From NCBI GenBank assembly GCA_001804815.1, contig MHBI01000082.1:21356-85355 (forward strand): a DNA stretch of 64,000 nt. The letters are read 5' to 3'. The DNA comes from Lentisphaerae bacterium GWF2_50_93 (GTDB lineage Bacteria > Verrucomicrobiota > Lentisphaeria > Victivallales > GWF2-50-93). The notes under the pieces are model-generated. The model did not search any database, had not been told where the DNA came from, and saw only the letters and a list, made by a program, of their open reading frames with translations. This document shows, piece after piece, positions 1-8,301 of this stretch. Within the stretch, counting starts at the first letter, position 1; every line of letters begins with the position of its first letter. The position numbers were made by a program, and so were the translations under genes.

Positions 1-814
1 CGGCCACAACCTGAATCTTTCCAGATTCCATCAGCTTAGAATACAATGACGAGTTTATTTGCCTAGGATTCAACGCCATGTCCTCGCCGACAACTTTTCT
101 GAAATCCGATTCCGTAATCTTTAGATATTTAACCCCAATCCCAACTTGAGGATCGACAACATTCAACTCGTGGATGATTTCTTCAATTTTATCTAGATTA
201 TCGGGTGTGTTGGTAGCAATCAGGCGTGATATGCGCGAGTCAAAAACCGTTTTCGCCCCGGGAGGGAAAGGAATGCCCCTAGATATGAAATACTGTTCAA
301 GCAGATCCTCTCCGCTCGAAGCTCCGCCATCAGTTTCTGCTCCAGCCGTCGGACCTTCATTAGATGCCCCAAGTTCAGTAAACGACTCCTTTTCCACAGG
401 ATATATCCTAGTTTCCATATAAAACGGATGCGGAAGCTCTCCGGTTGGATAGAAATAGAGCAAATCATCTTCGATACGGAGAGTCAATCCTGCAAGCTTG
501 CAGAACTTCTGAAGAACTGAATACAATGAGCCTTCCTCGAATTTCATGGTGATTACAGGGAGCTTGCCCTTCTGATCCGGGTTGAGAATCATAGCCATGT
601 TCAAGCCCTTCTTCGTGGTATCAACAGCGACAACAGCCTTGTAGATTTCAGAAAGGACTTTGTCAACAGGAGCATCGTTGAATTCCATCTTCTGTATCTG
701 AATCTTGTCCAGCCACGATCTGATTTTCCCAGCCCCCGGGCTTGAATCTTCAGAGTAAGAAGAAGGAATACATGCAATCAAAACAAACAGAAGAAAGACA
801 AATACTTTTTTCAT
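1..814 (-). CDS. secretin-like lipoprotein, N-terminal part (runs off window)
   Basis: The reading frame starts at the ATG complementary to 812-814 and stays open for 271 codons to the window edge, so the C-terminus is missing. The N-terminus MKKVFVFLLFVLIAC is a lipoprotein signal ending in an LIAC lipobox. Residues of about 40-115 look like a short secretin/TonB N-terminal (STN) domain. The stretch SRLIATNTPDNLDKIEEII followed by NVVDPQVGIGVKYLKI (about 195-230) resembles the N1/N2 subdomain of type II/III secretion secretins, where such a repeat precedes the line on which the beta-barrel begins. This suggests an outer-membrane or periplasmic secretin-family protein. Family assignment is by motif only; the pore domain is outside the window and cannot be checked. 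Confidence 0.7.
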   Translation of the reverse strand, partial: MKKVFVFLLFVLIACIPSSYSEDSSPGAGKIRSWLDKIQIQKMEFNDAPVDKVLSEIYKAVVAVDTTKKGLNMAMILNPDQKGKLPVITMKFEEGSLYSVLQKFCKLAGLTLRIEDDLLYFYPTGELPHPFYMETRIYPVEKESFTELGASNEGPTAGAETDGGASSGEDLLEQYFISRGIPFPPGAKTVFDSRISRLIATNTPDNLDKIEEIIHELNVVDPQVGIGVKYLKITESDFRKVVGEDMALNPRQINSSLYSKLMESGKIQVVA

Positions 815-880
815 AACAGCTCCTGAAAATTTAACGATAACCTTGCAGCCTCAATTCATCTAAAAGACCTTTTCCGCTTA

Positions 881-973
881 AAGTAGGTACGGGCTTCAGC
901 CTGTACCATTCTTATCTTAAAGAGTAACTGAAATTCCAAAATGCTGGTACACCCTAAAGGGCGTACCTACTTC
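881..973. repeat. GTAG-footed BIME-like repeat, copy 1
   Basis: Two inverted hairpin arms face each other: AGTAGGTACGGGCTTCAGCC on the left and the complementary form ending CGTACCTACTT on the right. They are joined by about 25 bp (containing AGTAACTGAAATTCCAAAA) that is shared with the copy at 1588-1682. Each arm is a hairpin with GTAG at its foot, the layout of REP/BIME elements processed by RAYT transposases in other bacteria. Confidence 0.8.
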
Positions 974-1054
974 ATAAACGCCTATCTGCATGTATATAGA
1001 TCTTGAATATACCAGGGATAGGATGATTAAAATCAAAAGGAATATCTTTTTCAT
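917..1054 (-). other. possible 45-codon signal-peptide ORF or gene remnant
   Basis: A frame starting at 1054 encodes MKKIFLLILIILSLVYS, which looks like a signal peptide. From about residue 27 onward the codons are those of the repeat at 881-973, and the frame ends at a TAA inside that repeat. It may be a secreted-protein gene truncated by repeat insertion, or a chance ORF. No family can be named, and it has no clear ribosome binding site. Confidence 0.25.
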
Positions 1055-1587
1055 GGCACCCCCGGCATGTTCAAGTTACAACTTCAAAGAATATATTGGC
1101 GATTATGGATAATTCAATATTGCCGGCGAGACGCCAGCGCTCCGTGATTCATTTACAATTAGACGCGGAAGTCGTGGCAATCTTTGCGGGGGAAGGAAAG
1201 AATATGGAAATCTTGTCTGTGACAGACAGCTTTACATCTGGAAACACCTTCGTGCACTTCGTACTACTATCCGTCATTTTTTGTTTTATTTGCACGGTTA
1301 TTTGAAAGAATGGTGGCAAGTTTTTGCGTAGCAAAACCTTGCCAATGGCTTTTTTCGTGTCATTCGTGTGTTTCGTGGTCAATATTATTTCCGTGCTTTC
1401 AAAAAGACACAGCTGAAGCTGTGAACTCCTACATTTCTGAAACCTACAGCCTGTCATCTGGACTCTTCATCGACAATACACCGATATGACACACAGCCAA
1501 TAATTGCTTAACTACTAACGGAATCAACAATGTACGGATTTATTAATCGTCGATTCAGATACACAGGCAGAAATGACTGTGATACTT
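1055..1587. other. intergenic stretch, no gene recognised
   Basis: Short frames here have no recognisable family, no convincing ribosome binding site and uneven codon use. The stretch holds a hairpin at 1315-1343 (GGCAAG, TTTTGC loop region, then CTTGCC). It also holds the phrase TTCGTGTGTTTCGTGGTC near 1361-1380, a type of low-complexity dispersed repeat, and near 1407-1438 a partial match to the family B repeat (CAGCTGAAGCTGTGAACTCC). Confidence 0.5.
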
Positions 1588-1682
1588 AAAGTAGGTACGG
1601 GCTTTAGCCTGTACCATTCTTCTCTTAACGTGTAACTGAAATTCCAAAAATGCTGGTACAGGCTGAAGCCCGTACCTACTTA
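1588..1682. repeat. GTAG-footed BIME-like repeat abutting the metG stop codon
   Basis: Same design as the copy at 881-973: left arm GTAGGTACGGGCTTTAGCC, spacer AACTGAAATTCCAAAAA, right arm GGCTGAAGCCCGTACCTAC. On the minus strand the metG stop reads TAA immediately followed by GTAGGTACG, so the repeat begins at the first base after the stop codon. Confidence 0.85.
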
Positions 1683-3596
1683 GCCCACTGAGCAGCCAGT
1701 CGGGAAGTCGCCGCCGTCTACGGTGATAAGCTTCAGGGTCTTTCCATCTTTGGCGGCAAGGAGCATTCCACGGGATTCTATTCCGCGGATCTTTGCAGGC
1801 TTGAGGTTTGCAACAATGACAATCGTGCGTCCGACTACTTCCTCTGGCTTGTAGAACTGTGCAATTCCGGCGATCAGCTGGCGCTTTTCTCCGGCGACAT
1901 CTATCTGCAGCTTCAGAAGCTTGTCAGCACCTTCTACTTTTTCAGCCTCGAGAACCTTTGCGGTCCTGAGCTTTATCTTTCCGAAGTCTTCGATTGTTAT
2001 TACATCTTCTGCGGCGACAGCAACTGTCTCTGCGGATTTCGCAGTTTTTTCGTTTTCGGCTTTTACATCAATCCTCGGGAAGAGCGAACCGATATCTACA
2101 ACCTTGAGTCCAGGCTGGAGCTTACCCCACATCTTCAGGGTGTTTATGTCAATCTTATAGTCTGTGATGCCGATGGATTTGCGGATTTCGCACATCTTGT
2201 CGGGCATGATAGGAGAAAGGATTCCGGAGATGACCCTCAATGATTCCGCAGCTGTATAAAGGACCATGTTCAGCCTGTCCTTGTTCTGTTCCTTGGCAAG
2301 TTTCCAGGGAGCGGTCTTCTCCATGTAGCGGTTTGCCGCACGGATGGCGTTCATGACCTGTTCGAGTCCGCGGTCGATCTTCATTCCCAGGATCGCGGCT
2401 TCCATTTCGGAGACAGCATCGAGCACGGTTTCACGAAGTTCCTTGTCGAATTCATGCTCGGGACCAGGTGCAGGAATGACTCCTCCGGCCTCCTTGCCGA
2501 TCATCTTGACTACGCGGCTCAGAAGGTTTCCAAGGTCATTCGCCAGATTGCTGTTGTAGCGGGTGACGAAAATTTCTTCAGTAAAAGATGCATCATTGCC
2601 GAGAGACATCTCTGACATAAGGAAATATCTGAACGCATCCACACCGTATTTCTCAGCCATGCCCATAGGATTGACGACATTGCCGAGGGACTTGCTCATC
2701 TTGTCGGCGCCAATCAGCCACCAGCCGTGTGCGAAAATAGTCCTGGGCTGTTCAACGCCCATCGCCTTCAGCATTGTCGGCCAGTAGACGGTATGCGTGG
2801 TAAGAATATCCTTGCCGATGAGATGGAAGGACGCGGGCCACCATTTTGCGAACTTCGCATCGTCCTGTCCGTAGCCGACGCCGGTGATATAATTTATGAG
2901 AGCGTCGAACCATACGTAGCAGACATAGTTACTGTCGAAGGGAAGTTCGATTCCCCATTCGAGACGTGATTTCGGGCGTGAGATGCAAAGATCCTCTAGA
3001 GGTTTCTTCAGAAAACCGAGAGTCTCATTGCGCCTGAAATCAGGCTGTATGAATTCAGGATGCGAGTTGATGTAATCGATAAGCCATTGCTGATATTTGC
3101 CCATCCTGAAGAAGTAGTTCGATTCAATGATCTCGTCTGTCGGACGCTTGCATTCCGGACAGAGTCCGCCATCGACGAGATCCTTTTCCTGGAAGAAGCG
3201 TTCGCATGGCGTGCAGTAGCGTCCGGTATATTCGGCCTTGTAGATTTCGCCTTTGTCATATAGGTCCTGCAGTATTTTCCGGACTACAGTCTTATGCCGG
3301 TCCTCGGTGGTCCTGATGAAGTCATCGTGAGTTATTTCGAGCTTCTTCCACAGTTCTTTAAACCTGACCACGGTAGTATCACACTGTTCGATCGGAGTCA
3401 TCTTGTTGGCGACTGCAGCCTTCTGGACCTTCTGACCGTGTTCGTCGGTGCCTGTAAGGAAGAATGTCGGTTCGCCGAGAAGCCTGTGATAGCGCGAAAG
3501 GACGTCTGCAAGGATCGTGGTGTACGAATGGCCGATATGCGGTTTGTCGTTGACATAGTAGATCGGTGTCGTAATATAAAAAGTATCGTTTCCCAT
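1680..3596 (-). CDS. metG: methionyl-tRNA synthetase
   Basis: This class I aminoacyl-tRNA synthetase charges tRNA-Met with methionine in the cytoplasm. About 638 residues. It starts with MGNDTFYITTPIYYVNDKP; the PHIGH signature lies near residue 24 and KMSKSLGN near residue 300. A CTPC...CPEC zinc-knuckle pair lies near 125-145. The last 110 residues form the tRNA-binding EMAP/Trbp111-type OB fold (KIKLRTAKVLEAEKVEGADK through MLLAA), as in the longer MetG forms. The frame is open 21 codons further upstream, but the canonical N-terminus and the usual family start favour 3596. The stop codon abuts a palindromic repeat. Confidence 0.96.
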   Translation of the reverse strand: MGNDTFYITTPIYYVNDKPHIGHSYTTILADVLSRYHRLLGEPTFFLTGTDEHGQKVQKAAVANKMTPIEQCDTTVVRFKELWKKLEITHDDFIRTTEDRHKTVVRKILQDLYDKGEIYKAEYTGRYCTPCERFFQEKDLVDGGLCPECKRPTDEIIESNYFFRMGKYQQWLIDYINSHPEFIQPDFRRNETLGFLKKPLEDLCISRPKSRLEWGIELPFDSNYVCYVWFDALINYITGVGYGQDDAKFAKWWPASFHLIGKDILTTHTVYWPTMLKAMGVEQPRTIFAHGWWLIGADKMSKSLGNVVNPMGMAEKYGVDAFRYFLMSEMSLGNDASFTEEIFVTRYNSNLANDLGNLLSRVVKMIGKEAGGVIPAPGPEHEFDKELRETVLDAVSEMEAAILGMKIDRGLEQVMNAIRAANRYMEKTAPWKLAKEQNKDRLNMVLYTAAESLRVISGILSPIMPDKMCEIRKSIGITDYKIDINTLKMWGKLQPGLKVVDIGSLFPRIDVKAENEKTAKSAETVAVAAEDVITIEDFGKIKLRTAKVLEAEKVEGADKLLKLQIDVAGEKRQLIAGIAQFYKPEEVVGRTIVIVANLKPAKIRGIESRGMLLAAKDGKTLKLITVDGGDFPTGCSVG

Positions 3597-3775
3597 AATA
3601 AAATTCGCCTGGTTAAACTGTTTGCGAACGCCATGCTGAGAGCTAAAGATTGTTTTCAAATTTACAGCTTGTCAGTTAGGCGCAAATTTTATTAAAGATA
3701 GTATTGAAACGGAGATTTTCCAGCAGTGGATTATGATTATTAGTTCGTGGTACCGCACTTTTTTGCGCGTTATTT

Positions 3776-3850
3776 AAAGTAGGGACGGGTTTTAACCTGT
3801 CCCATTCCTAAAATTAAAGATGGTACATGCTAAAGCACGTACCTACTTCA
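3776..3850. repeat. GTAG-footed BIME-like repeat at the DUF2950 gene stop
   Basis: The left arm is AGTAGGGACGGGTTTTAACC and the right arm CATGCTAAAGCACGTACC. On the minus strand the upstream gene ends TGA followed one base later by GTAGGTACG, so the repeat abuts the stop codon. The two arms differ in stem sequence but share the GTAG foot. Confidence 0.8.
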
Positions 3851-4771
3851 ATCCCTTACTGGAGTCCAGGTGTCGTCGGGATTGAACTGGGTCATGGCGG
3901 AGGCTTTCTTTGCGGTATCCGTGCCGAGGTCCTTTTCAAAGACAACACCGTTCTTCGAAACGATGAATGTCTTGATGCCGGAGACACCGTAGGACGCGGG
4001 ATAGGCCGCAAAAGCGAATCCGTTGACCATCTTCCCGGCGGCAAGATAGGATTTCGCACCTCCGGGAGCCGCGGGCCCCTGCGAGTCAAGTATCTTATAG
4101 AAGTATCCATAGTAGGGTCTGCGTGCCGGTTCAGGGGACTCCTGTGAAGCCAGGACAATAAGCGCGCCTATCGGACTTTTGTCCTTGGCGTCATCTGAAT
4201 CCCAGTAGAGACCGTTGTTTTTGCCTTTGTCGCTGAAGAGCTTTGCCGCATACTCCTTGACGGCTCCGGCAGCCAGCTTCATCTTCGCATAATCCTCCTC
4301 GGCGGCAACGAGGGTATTGCAGACCCTTATGGCGTTCAATTCATTCTTGCCTATCCTGCGATTGAGCATTTCATCCAGGCCTGCAGAAGTATGGAAGAAA
4401 TATTTCCCGCCGTACTGCGCGATTGGAACCAGAAACGGCCATTTGTCGTTTCCGAGATGGATGAAGCAGGCATCTTCAAGCTTGACTATCTCGGTTTTCT
4501 CGTCTGCTTTCTTTGTGAACCATCCTCTGGCCTCGGCGTCAAACCGCTCGTCGCTGGAAAAGACAATATCCTTTCCCTGCGGACCAAGTATCTCCATGAG
4601 GCGCTTCGTGTCATTCTTCTTAACAGCATCCTTCAGAGATGAAGTCGCCTCGTCGGGGGATGCAAAGACCACCTGCCCGACATCGGGTTTCACACTGCTA
4701 CATCCGGAAACTAAAAGTGCGATTGCTATCACAATTATAAAACTTCTTATCTTGTTCATTTTATTCTCCAT
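3848..4771 (-). CDS. DUF2950 family lipoprotein
   Basis: This is a 307-residue exported protein with a lipoprotein signal; the lipobox VSGC places the acylated Cys near residue 24. The body matches the DUF2950 family by pattern: FASPDEATSSLKDAVKKND near the start, then GDDK-type and FLVPIAQYGGKYFFHTSAG segments and a C-terminal YGVSGIKTFIVSKNGVVFEK. Function is unknown for the family. It lies 58 bp downstream of a DUF3300 gene on the same strand, a pairing that recurs in Gram-negative bacteria and suggests a joint envelope role. A palindromic repeat abuts the stop. Confidence 0.85.
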   Translation of the reverse strand: MENKMNKIRSFIIVIAIALLVSGCSSVKPDVGQVVFASPDEATSSLKDAVKKNDTKRLMEILGPQGKDIVFSSDERFDAEARGWFTKKADEKTEIVKLEDACFIHLGNDKWPFLVPIAQYGGKYFFHTSAGLDEMLNRRIGKNELNAIRVCNTLVAAEEDYAKMKLAAGAVKEYAAKLFSDKGKNNGLYWDSDDAKDKSPIGALIVLASQESPEPARRPYYGYFYKILDSQGPAAPGGAKSYLAAGKMVNGFAFAAYPASYGVSGIKTFIVSKNGVVFEKDLGTDTAKKASAMTQFNPDDTWTPVRD

Positions 4772-4829
4772 GGTATTAACTTCGTCTGTTCGATTGATCG
4801 TTATTCGTCATTCGATTGTTCACTTCTCC

Positions 4830-6068
4830 CTACCTTCTTCCGCCGCCATGTCCACCTCCACCATGATACCCGCCTCGATAACCACTATATCCGCCGCTGC
4901 CGCTTGAGATGGATCTGCTTTGATATCCCCTGTCGCTGTACGCGCGTTCCAAGTTCCCATCCATTGCGCCGCTGAATCCATGGTCGAGATTCTCAATGGG
5001 GTAGTTGCCGCCAATGCCGGCTGCGTTACGTTCCGCCTTCTGCAGACTGTCGCCTGCCGCAGTTCTTGCGAGTTCGCCGCCACCCCTGGGAGTTGCATTC
5101 ACAGCCTGGCGGAGCTGCCTTGACGCTGCGTTGTCTTCGCCTTTGAAGCTCTGTGGAACCCTCTTCTCGGTTTCAAGCTGTCTTGCAATCTGCTGGGTGT
5201 TCTGGGTCACAGGCCTTGTATTTGCCGAATCATGCCGCCACTGCCTGCTGGCCTGATCGTTCGGATTTCTCGGATCGTACAGGTTGTGCGAGTTATACTG
5301 CCAGGGATTGATGAAATGGTTGTTATAGAAATTATTGTTGTAGCCGATCCACCATCCACGATTGCCCCAGTAGCAGTTGAAACCTACCGCCCAGCCACCG
5401 CCGTAATAGCCCCATGGCCAGGCAGGCGCGCAGACAACATCGGGATATCCCCATACACCACCTGAATTCCACGAAGAACCATATGCAGTCGAAGGGGTGT
5501 AGTTCTGGACATAGACCGTGTCCGGATTTGCGCTCTGGATCTGGATCGCACCGTCCTGCGTGCTGTCAACTGTCTGATTGGTGTCGGATTTCAAGGTTCC
5601 TGCATCCTTGGCCTTTGCCCGCATGGTCTGGACAGCGGACAGGACATCCTTCTGCTGGGCGAGGAAAGCGTCGCCAAGATCCTTTGTCCAGTCAAGATTA
5701 TCGTTCAACTTGGTGAGTAGCTGGGGGAAGAAGGCAAGTCCCTTGACGCTCGGATCCCATTTTTTATTCTGCATTTCGGTCTTGATGTCATCCTGGGAGA
5801 GTTCTGGATTGTGCTTGATCCATCTTGCAGCTTCGACAATATCGACGGGATATGTCGATGCTGCCAGTACCTGGGCCAGGAGTCCGTCGGGATAGAGGGC
5901 GATCGGCGCGACAAGCTGTTCGAGCTGGGCTTCGGTGAATTTTTTCTGCGCCTGAGCCGCTGCCGGGGCAGCGGGATTTGCAGCTGGTGGCTGATCCTGG
6001 GCTCCAACGCAAAAGAAAAACGCGATAAAAACGAGCGAGGGAAGGAGAATCCTCATGGTCTTTTTCAT
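4830..6068 (-). CDS. DUF3300 family exported protein
   Basis: This 412-residue protein has a signal peptide (MKKTMRILLPSLVFIAFFF, then an Ala/Pro-rich stretch). Residues of about 45-175 carry the DUF3300 core: LVAPIALYPDGLLAQVLAAS, PVDIVEAARWI, then WDPSVKGLAFFPQLL. The middle is rich in Trp, Gly, Tyr and Asn (about 195-250, repeated WGYYGGGW-type runs). The C-terminus is Gly/His/Arg-rich (GGYHGGGGHGGG), like a low-complexity or metal-binding tail. The family function is unknown. It is the first gene of a probable two-gene operon with the DUF2950 lipoprotein and diverges from the FHA gene across a 190-bp promoter region. Confidence 0.88.
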   Translation of the reverse strand: MKKTMRILLPSLVFIAFFFCVGAQDQPPAANPAAPAAAQAQKKFTEAQLEQLVAPIALYPDGLLAQVLAASTYPVDIVEAARWIKHNPELSQDDIKTEMQNKKWDPSVKGLAFFPQLLTKLNDNLDWTKDLGDAFLAQQKDVLSAVQTMRAKAKDAGTLKSDTNQTVDSTQDGAIQIQSANPDTVYVQNYTPSTAYGSSWNSGGVWGYPDVVCAPAWPWGYYGGGWAVGFNCYWGNRGWWIGYNNNFYNNHFINPWQYNSHNLYDPRNPNDQASRQWRHDSANTRPVTQNTQQIARQLETEKRVPQSFKGEDNAASRQLRQAVNATPRGGGELARTAAGDSLQKAERNAAGIGGNYPIENLDHGFSGAMDGNLERAYSDRGYQSRSISSGSGGYSGYRGGYHGGGGHGGGRR

Positions 6069-6258
6069 ATCTCACCTCTTATTGGATTTTAAGGCAACTC
6101 CATATGAAACAATAATATAACCTTCAAGACTTAAAAGTGAAGCTGGACTGGTATTGAATGGATGAAAATAGCTTGTCCCGATTTATTTAAAGGTATTCTG
6201 CTGTATATTCTGCATTTTGACAACTCTCTCACATTTTCTATTACATCATGGAGGACAA

Positions 6259-6789
6259 ATGATCTGCGACAAGTGCAAGACGCCGATACCCGATGACTCC
6301 AAGTTCTGCAAGGAATGCGGAGTAAAGCTGGCCGTTAAGACATTGCCTGAGCCAGTGATCCCAGCTCCTGCCACCGATGACAAGCTGCTGATCAGGGCGA
6401 TGCAGGGCACAAAGACGGAACTCTCATTCGGCAGCGAGATAAAGCCCATGCTCAAGATCCACAAGTATAAGCTTGTCTTCAAATGCGTAAGCGGCGCGCT
6501 CGCAGGAAAGAAGTTCAGCGCCGACGAACCTGTGCTGATAAATATCGGCAGGGGAACCGACTGCTTCATACATATCACAAAGGAAACAGATCCTGAAGTC
6601 TCAAGACATCACTGCAGGCTTGACATCGCCCCGCCCAAGGCCGAACTGACCGATCTCGGAAGCAGCAATGGCACCTATTTGAACGAGGCACGACTCGAGC
6701 CAAACAAGAAATATGAATTGAAGACAGGCGATTCATTCAAGGTCGGAGGAAGTGTCTTCTCAGTGGAAATCAAGACAATGTCGAGCTAA
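6259..6789 (+). CDS. zinc-ribbon and FHA domain protein
   Basis: About 176 residues. The N-terminal zinc ribbon has two Cys pairs (CDKC and CKEC, residues of about 3-26), followed by a linker and a C-terminal forkhead-associated domain. The FHA signatures are INIGRGTDC, VSRHHCRL and LTDLGSSNGTYLN (about 105-155); the Gly-Arg, Ser-Arg-His and Asn-Gly residues that contact phosphothreonine are all present. It probably acts as a cytosolic phosphothreonine reader in a Ser/Thr-kinase pathway, though no kinase gene is in the window. The start is chosen at 6259 because GGAGGA precedes it by 4 bp and it begins directly with the zinc ribbon. Confidence 0.88.
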   Translation: MICDKCKTPIPDDSKFCKECGVKLAVKTLPEPVIPAPATDDKLLIRAMQGTKTELSFGSEIKPMLKIHKYKLVFKCVSGALAGKKFSADEPVLINIGRGTDCFIHITKETDPEVSRHHCRLDIAPPKAELTDLGSSNGTYLNEARLEPNKKYELKTGDSFKVGGSVFSVEIKTMSS

Positions 6790-6803
6790 CGGAATTTTCT
6801 TAA

Positions 6804-6858
6804 ATGTAGAGTTGCCCGTCCCGGGCAATCTTCTTCGCCGAGACGGCGAACCCTACAT
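6804..6858. repeat. GTAG-footed double hairpin between convergent genes
   Basis: The outer sequences are ATGTAGAG and CCCTACAT. Inside are two independent hairpins, TTGCCCGTCCCGGGCAA and TTCGCCGAGACGGCGAA. It lies 15 bp past the FHA-gene stop and 16 bp past the convergent glycosyltransferase stop, so it could also work as a bidirectional transcript end. Confidence 0.7.
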
Positions 6859-6873
6859 CCAGGAGATAAAAAA

Positions 6874-8301
6874 TCACGGCTTCGGCTCGAATATGAAGAA
6901 GCGTCCGACGATTCTTTTCAACGCATATTTCTCGCTGATGGCTCGGAGAGTGCCGCCAGTGAAATAAGTAGTATCCCCGTTCGAAGGATCCGCGCCAAGT
7001 ATCACAAGTCCGAACTTCTTTTCCACGACCATTTCCACCAGCTTGGCGTCCGACCAGCGTTTTGACTTTGCAAGCTGGGCGAACTGGTATGGCTCGACAG
7101 CAATCTCCCTGTTGGCGATTACGAGATATCCGAGGTCTTCACAAAGCACCGGGCTCTCAGAGCTGTTGATTTCCGCCATGATTACTTCGCTCATCTGGCG
7201 GTCGTCAGTTGTCGGTGTCACAGAGTAGCCGGTTCCTGTCATTTCCTGACCGTAGACTTTTGTAAACACAGGAGCAGGCTGGATTGGCGCATAGAGGGCC
7301 ATCTGTCCGACGGTGCTCCACATCAGCAGTGTTCCGGCTTCGGGCACAAAATATCTTGTCGATATACCGCAGGCAATTGCTCCAGCGGCAATTATTTCCA
7401 TGTAGTAATTCTCCTCGGCGCCGGTCTTCAGCGAGAAGAGGAGGCTGAGTGGAATGAGAAGCGCATACCACCAGATCGGATCTTTTCTGTCAGGATTCCT
7501 TACGATGAAAACGGCAAGTCCGCATAAGAGCAGAGGATGCTTCCCTGCAACCCTTGCAAGCATTGAAAATACGTTGCCCCAGTCGGGAGGCAGGCGGTTG
7601 AGATCGAGGAGATGAGTAATCACCCCGCCGCCGTTCTGGAGAAAGAGAATGATGAAGGCAATCAGCGTTGCGATGATGCCCGATGCTGCGAACATCGCAA
7701 ACTGTTTCCTTTCCCGCCTCAGGCACGTGATCGCTCCTGCAAGCGATAAAAGCAAGTAGGTAGGTTTGACTAGAATCGCAAAACTGCAGAGGATGCCGGA
7801 AAACAAGGAACTAGTTTTCGAGCGGAAGGAATCAAGGATGAGCAGGGATAGCATGGCGAAGGCTAGCGCTGTCATGTCGACCTTCGCCGTTCCCGCATAT
7901 TTCAGGATGACCGGCGAAAAGACGAAAAGCGACATCGCGATAAGCCCTCCCCTCCATCCGGTCCTGCGCCTGACCATCACAAGTATCGCGGCAGCGCAAG
8001 CAAGCAGCGATATGAAGTTCAAGAATCTTGCTGCGAAAAAGACATTCCCGGAAACAGATTGGAACCTGGAGGTGATCCAGTAGAAGAGCGGAGTGTATGG
8101 ATTATGGAAGTAAGGCGGATTTTCCGTCATCTCCGGATAGAGCTTCATGCCTGCGGCCGACTGCTTGATCCAGTGTACGACAACTCCTTCACCATAGTCA
8201 ACGGGATATGGATACGCAAGGCTGATGAAGAAGTGCCTGGCAGTCCACACGGCAAGGATCGCCAGCAGCGCCAGAAGCAATATGTTTGAAATTTTCTTCA
8301 T
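6874..8301 (-). CDS. GT-C type membrane glycosyltransferase (PMT_2-like)
   Basis: This 475-residue integral membrane protein begins with a transmembrane helix (about 7-26) followed by a loop with an acidic DYGEG motif (D35, E38). That is the position where GT-C and GT39/PMT_2 enzymes carry their catalytic acidic residues. Some ten hydrophobic segments follow, then a soluble C-terminal domain from about residue 360. It would transfer a sugar from a polyprenyl-phosphate donor to an extracytoplasmic acceptor; neither donor nor acceptor can be read from the sequence. The start overlaps the stop of the upstream gene by 4 bp, and the two are translationally coupled. Confidence 0.75.
   Translation of the reverse strand: MKKISNILLLALLAILAVWTARHFFISLAYPYPVDYGEGVVVHWIKQSAAGMKLYPEMTENPPYFHNPYTPLFYWITSRFQSVSGNVFFAARFLNFISLLACAAAILVMVRRRTGWRGGLIAMSLFVFSPVILKYAGTAKVDMTALAFAMLSLLILDSFRSKTSSLFSGILCSFAILVKPTYLLLSLAGAITCLRRERKQFAMFAASGIIATLIAFIILFLQNGGGVITHLLDLNRLPPDWGNVFSMLARVAGKHPLLLCGLAVFIVRNPDRKDPIWWYALLIPLSLLFSLKTGAEENYYMEIIAAGAIACGISTRYFVPEAGTLLMWSTVGQMALYAPIQPAPVFTKVYGQEMTGTGYSVTPTTDDRQMSEVIMAEINSSESPVLCEDLGYLVIANREIAVEPYQFAQLAKSKRWSDAKLVEMVVEKKFGLVILGADPSNGDTTYFTGGTLRAISEKYALKRIVGRFFIFEPKP

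Noticed and set aside
1096..1305. A 69-codon plus-strand frame
   Set aside because: There is no recognisable domain or ribosome binding site, and codon use differs from nearby genes. It probably arises by chance in the intergenic stretch.
6217..6244. TTGACA followed by TATTAC as a promoter for the FHA gene
   Set aside because: The implied transcript start would fall on the ribosome binding site, which is unlikely; left unannotated.
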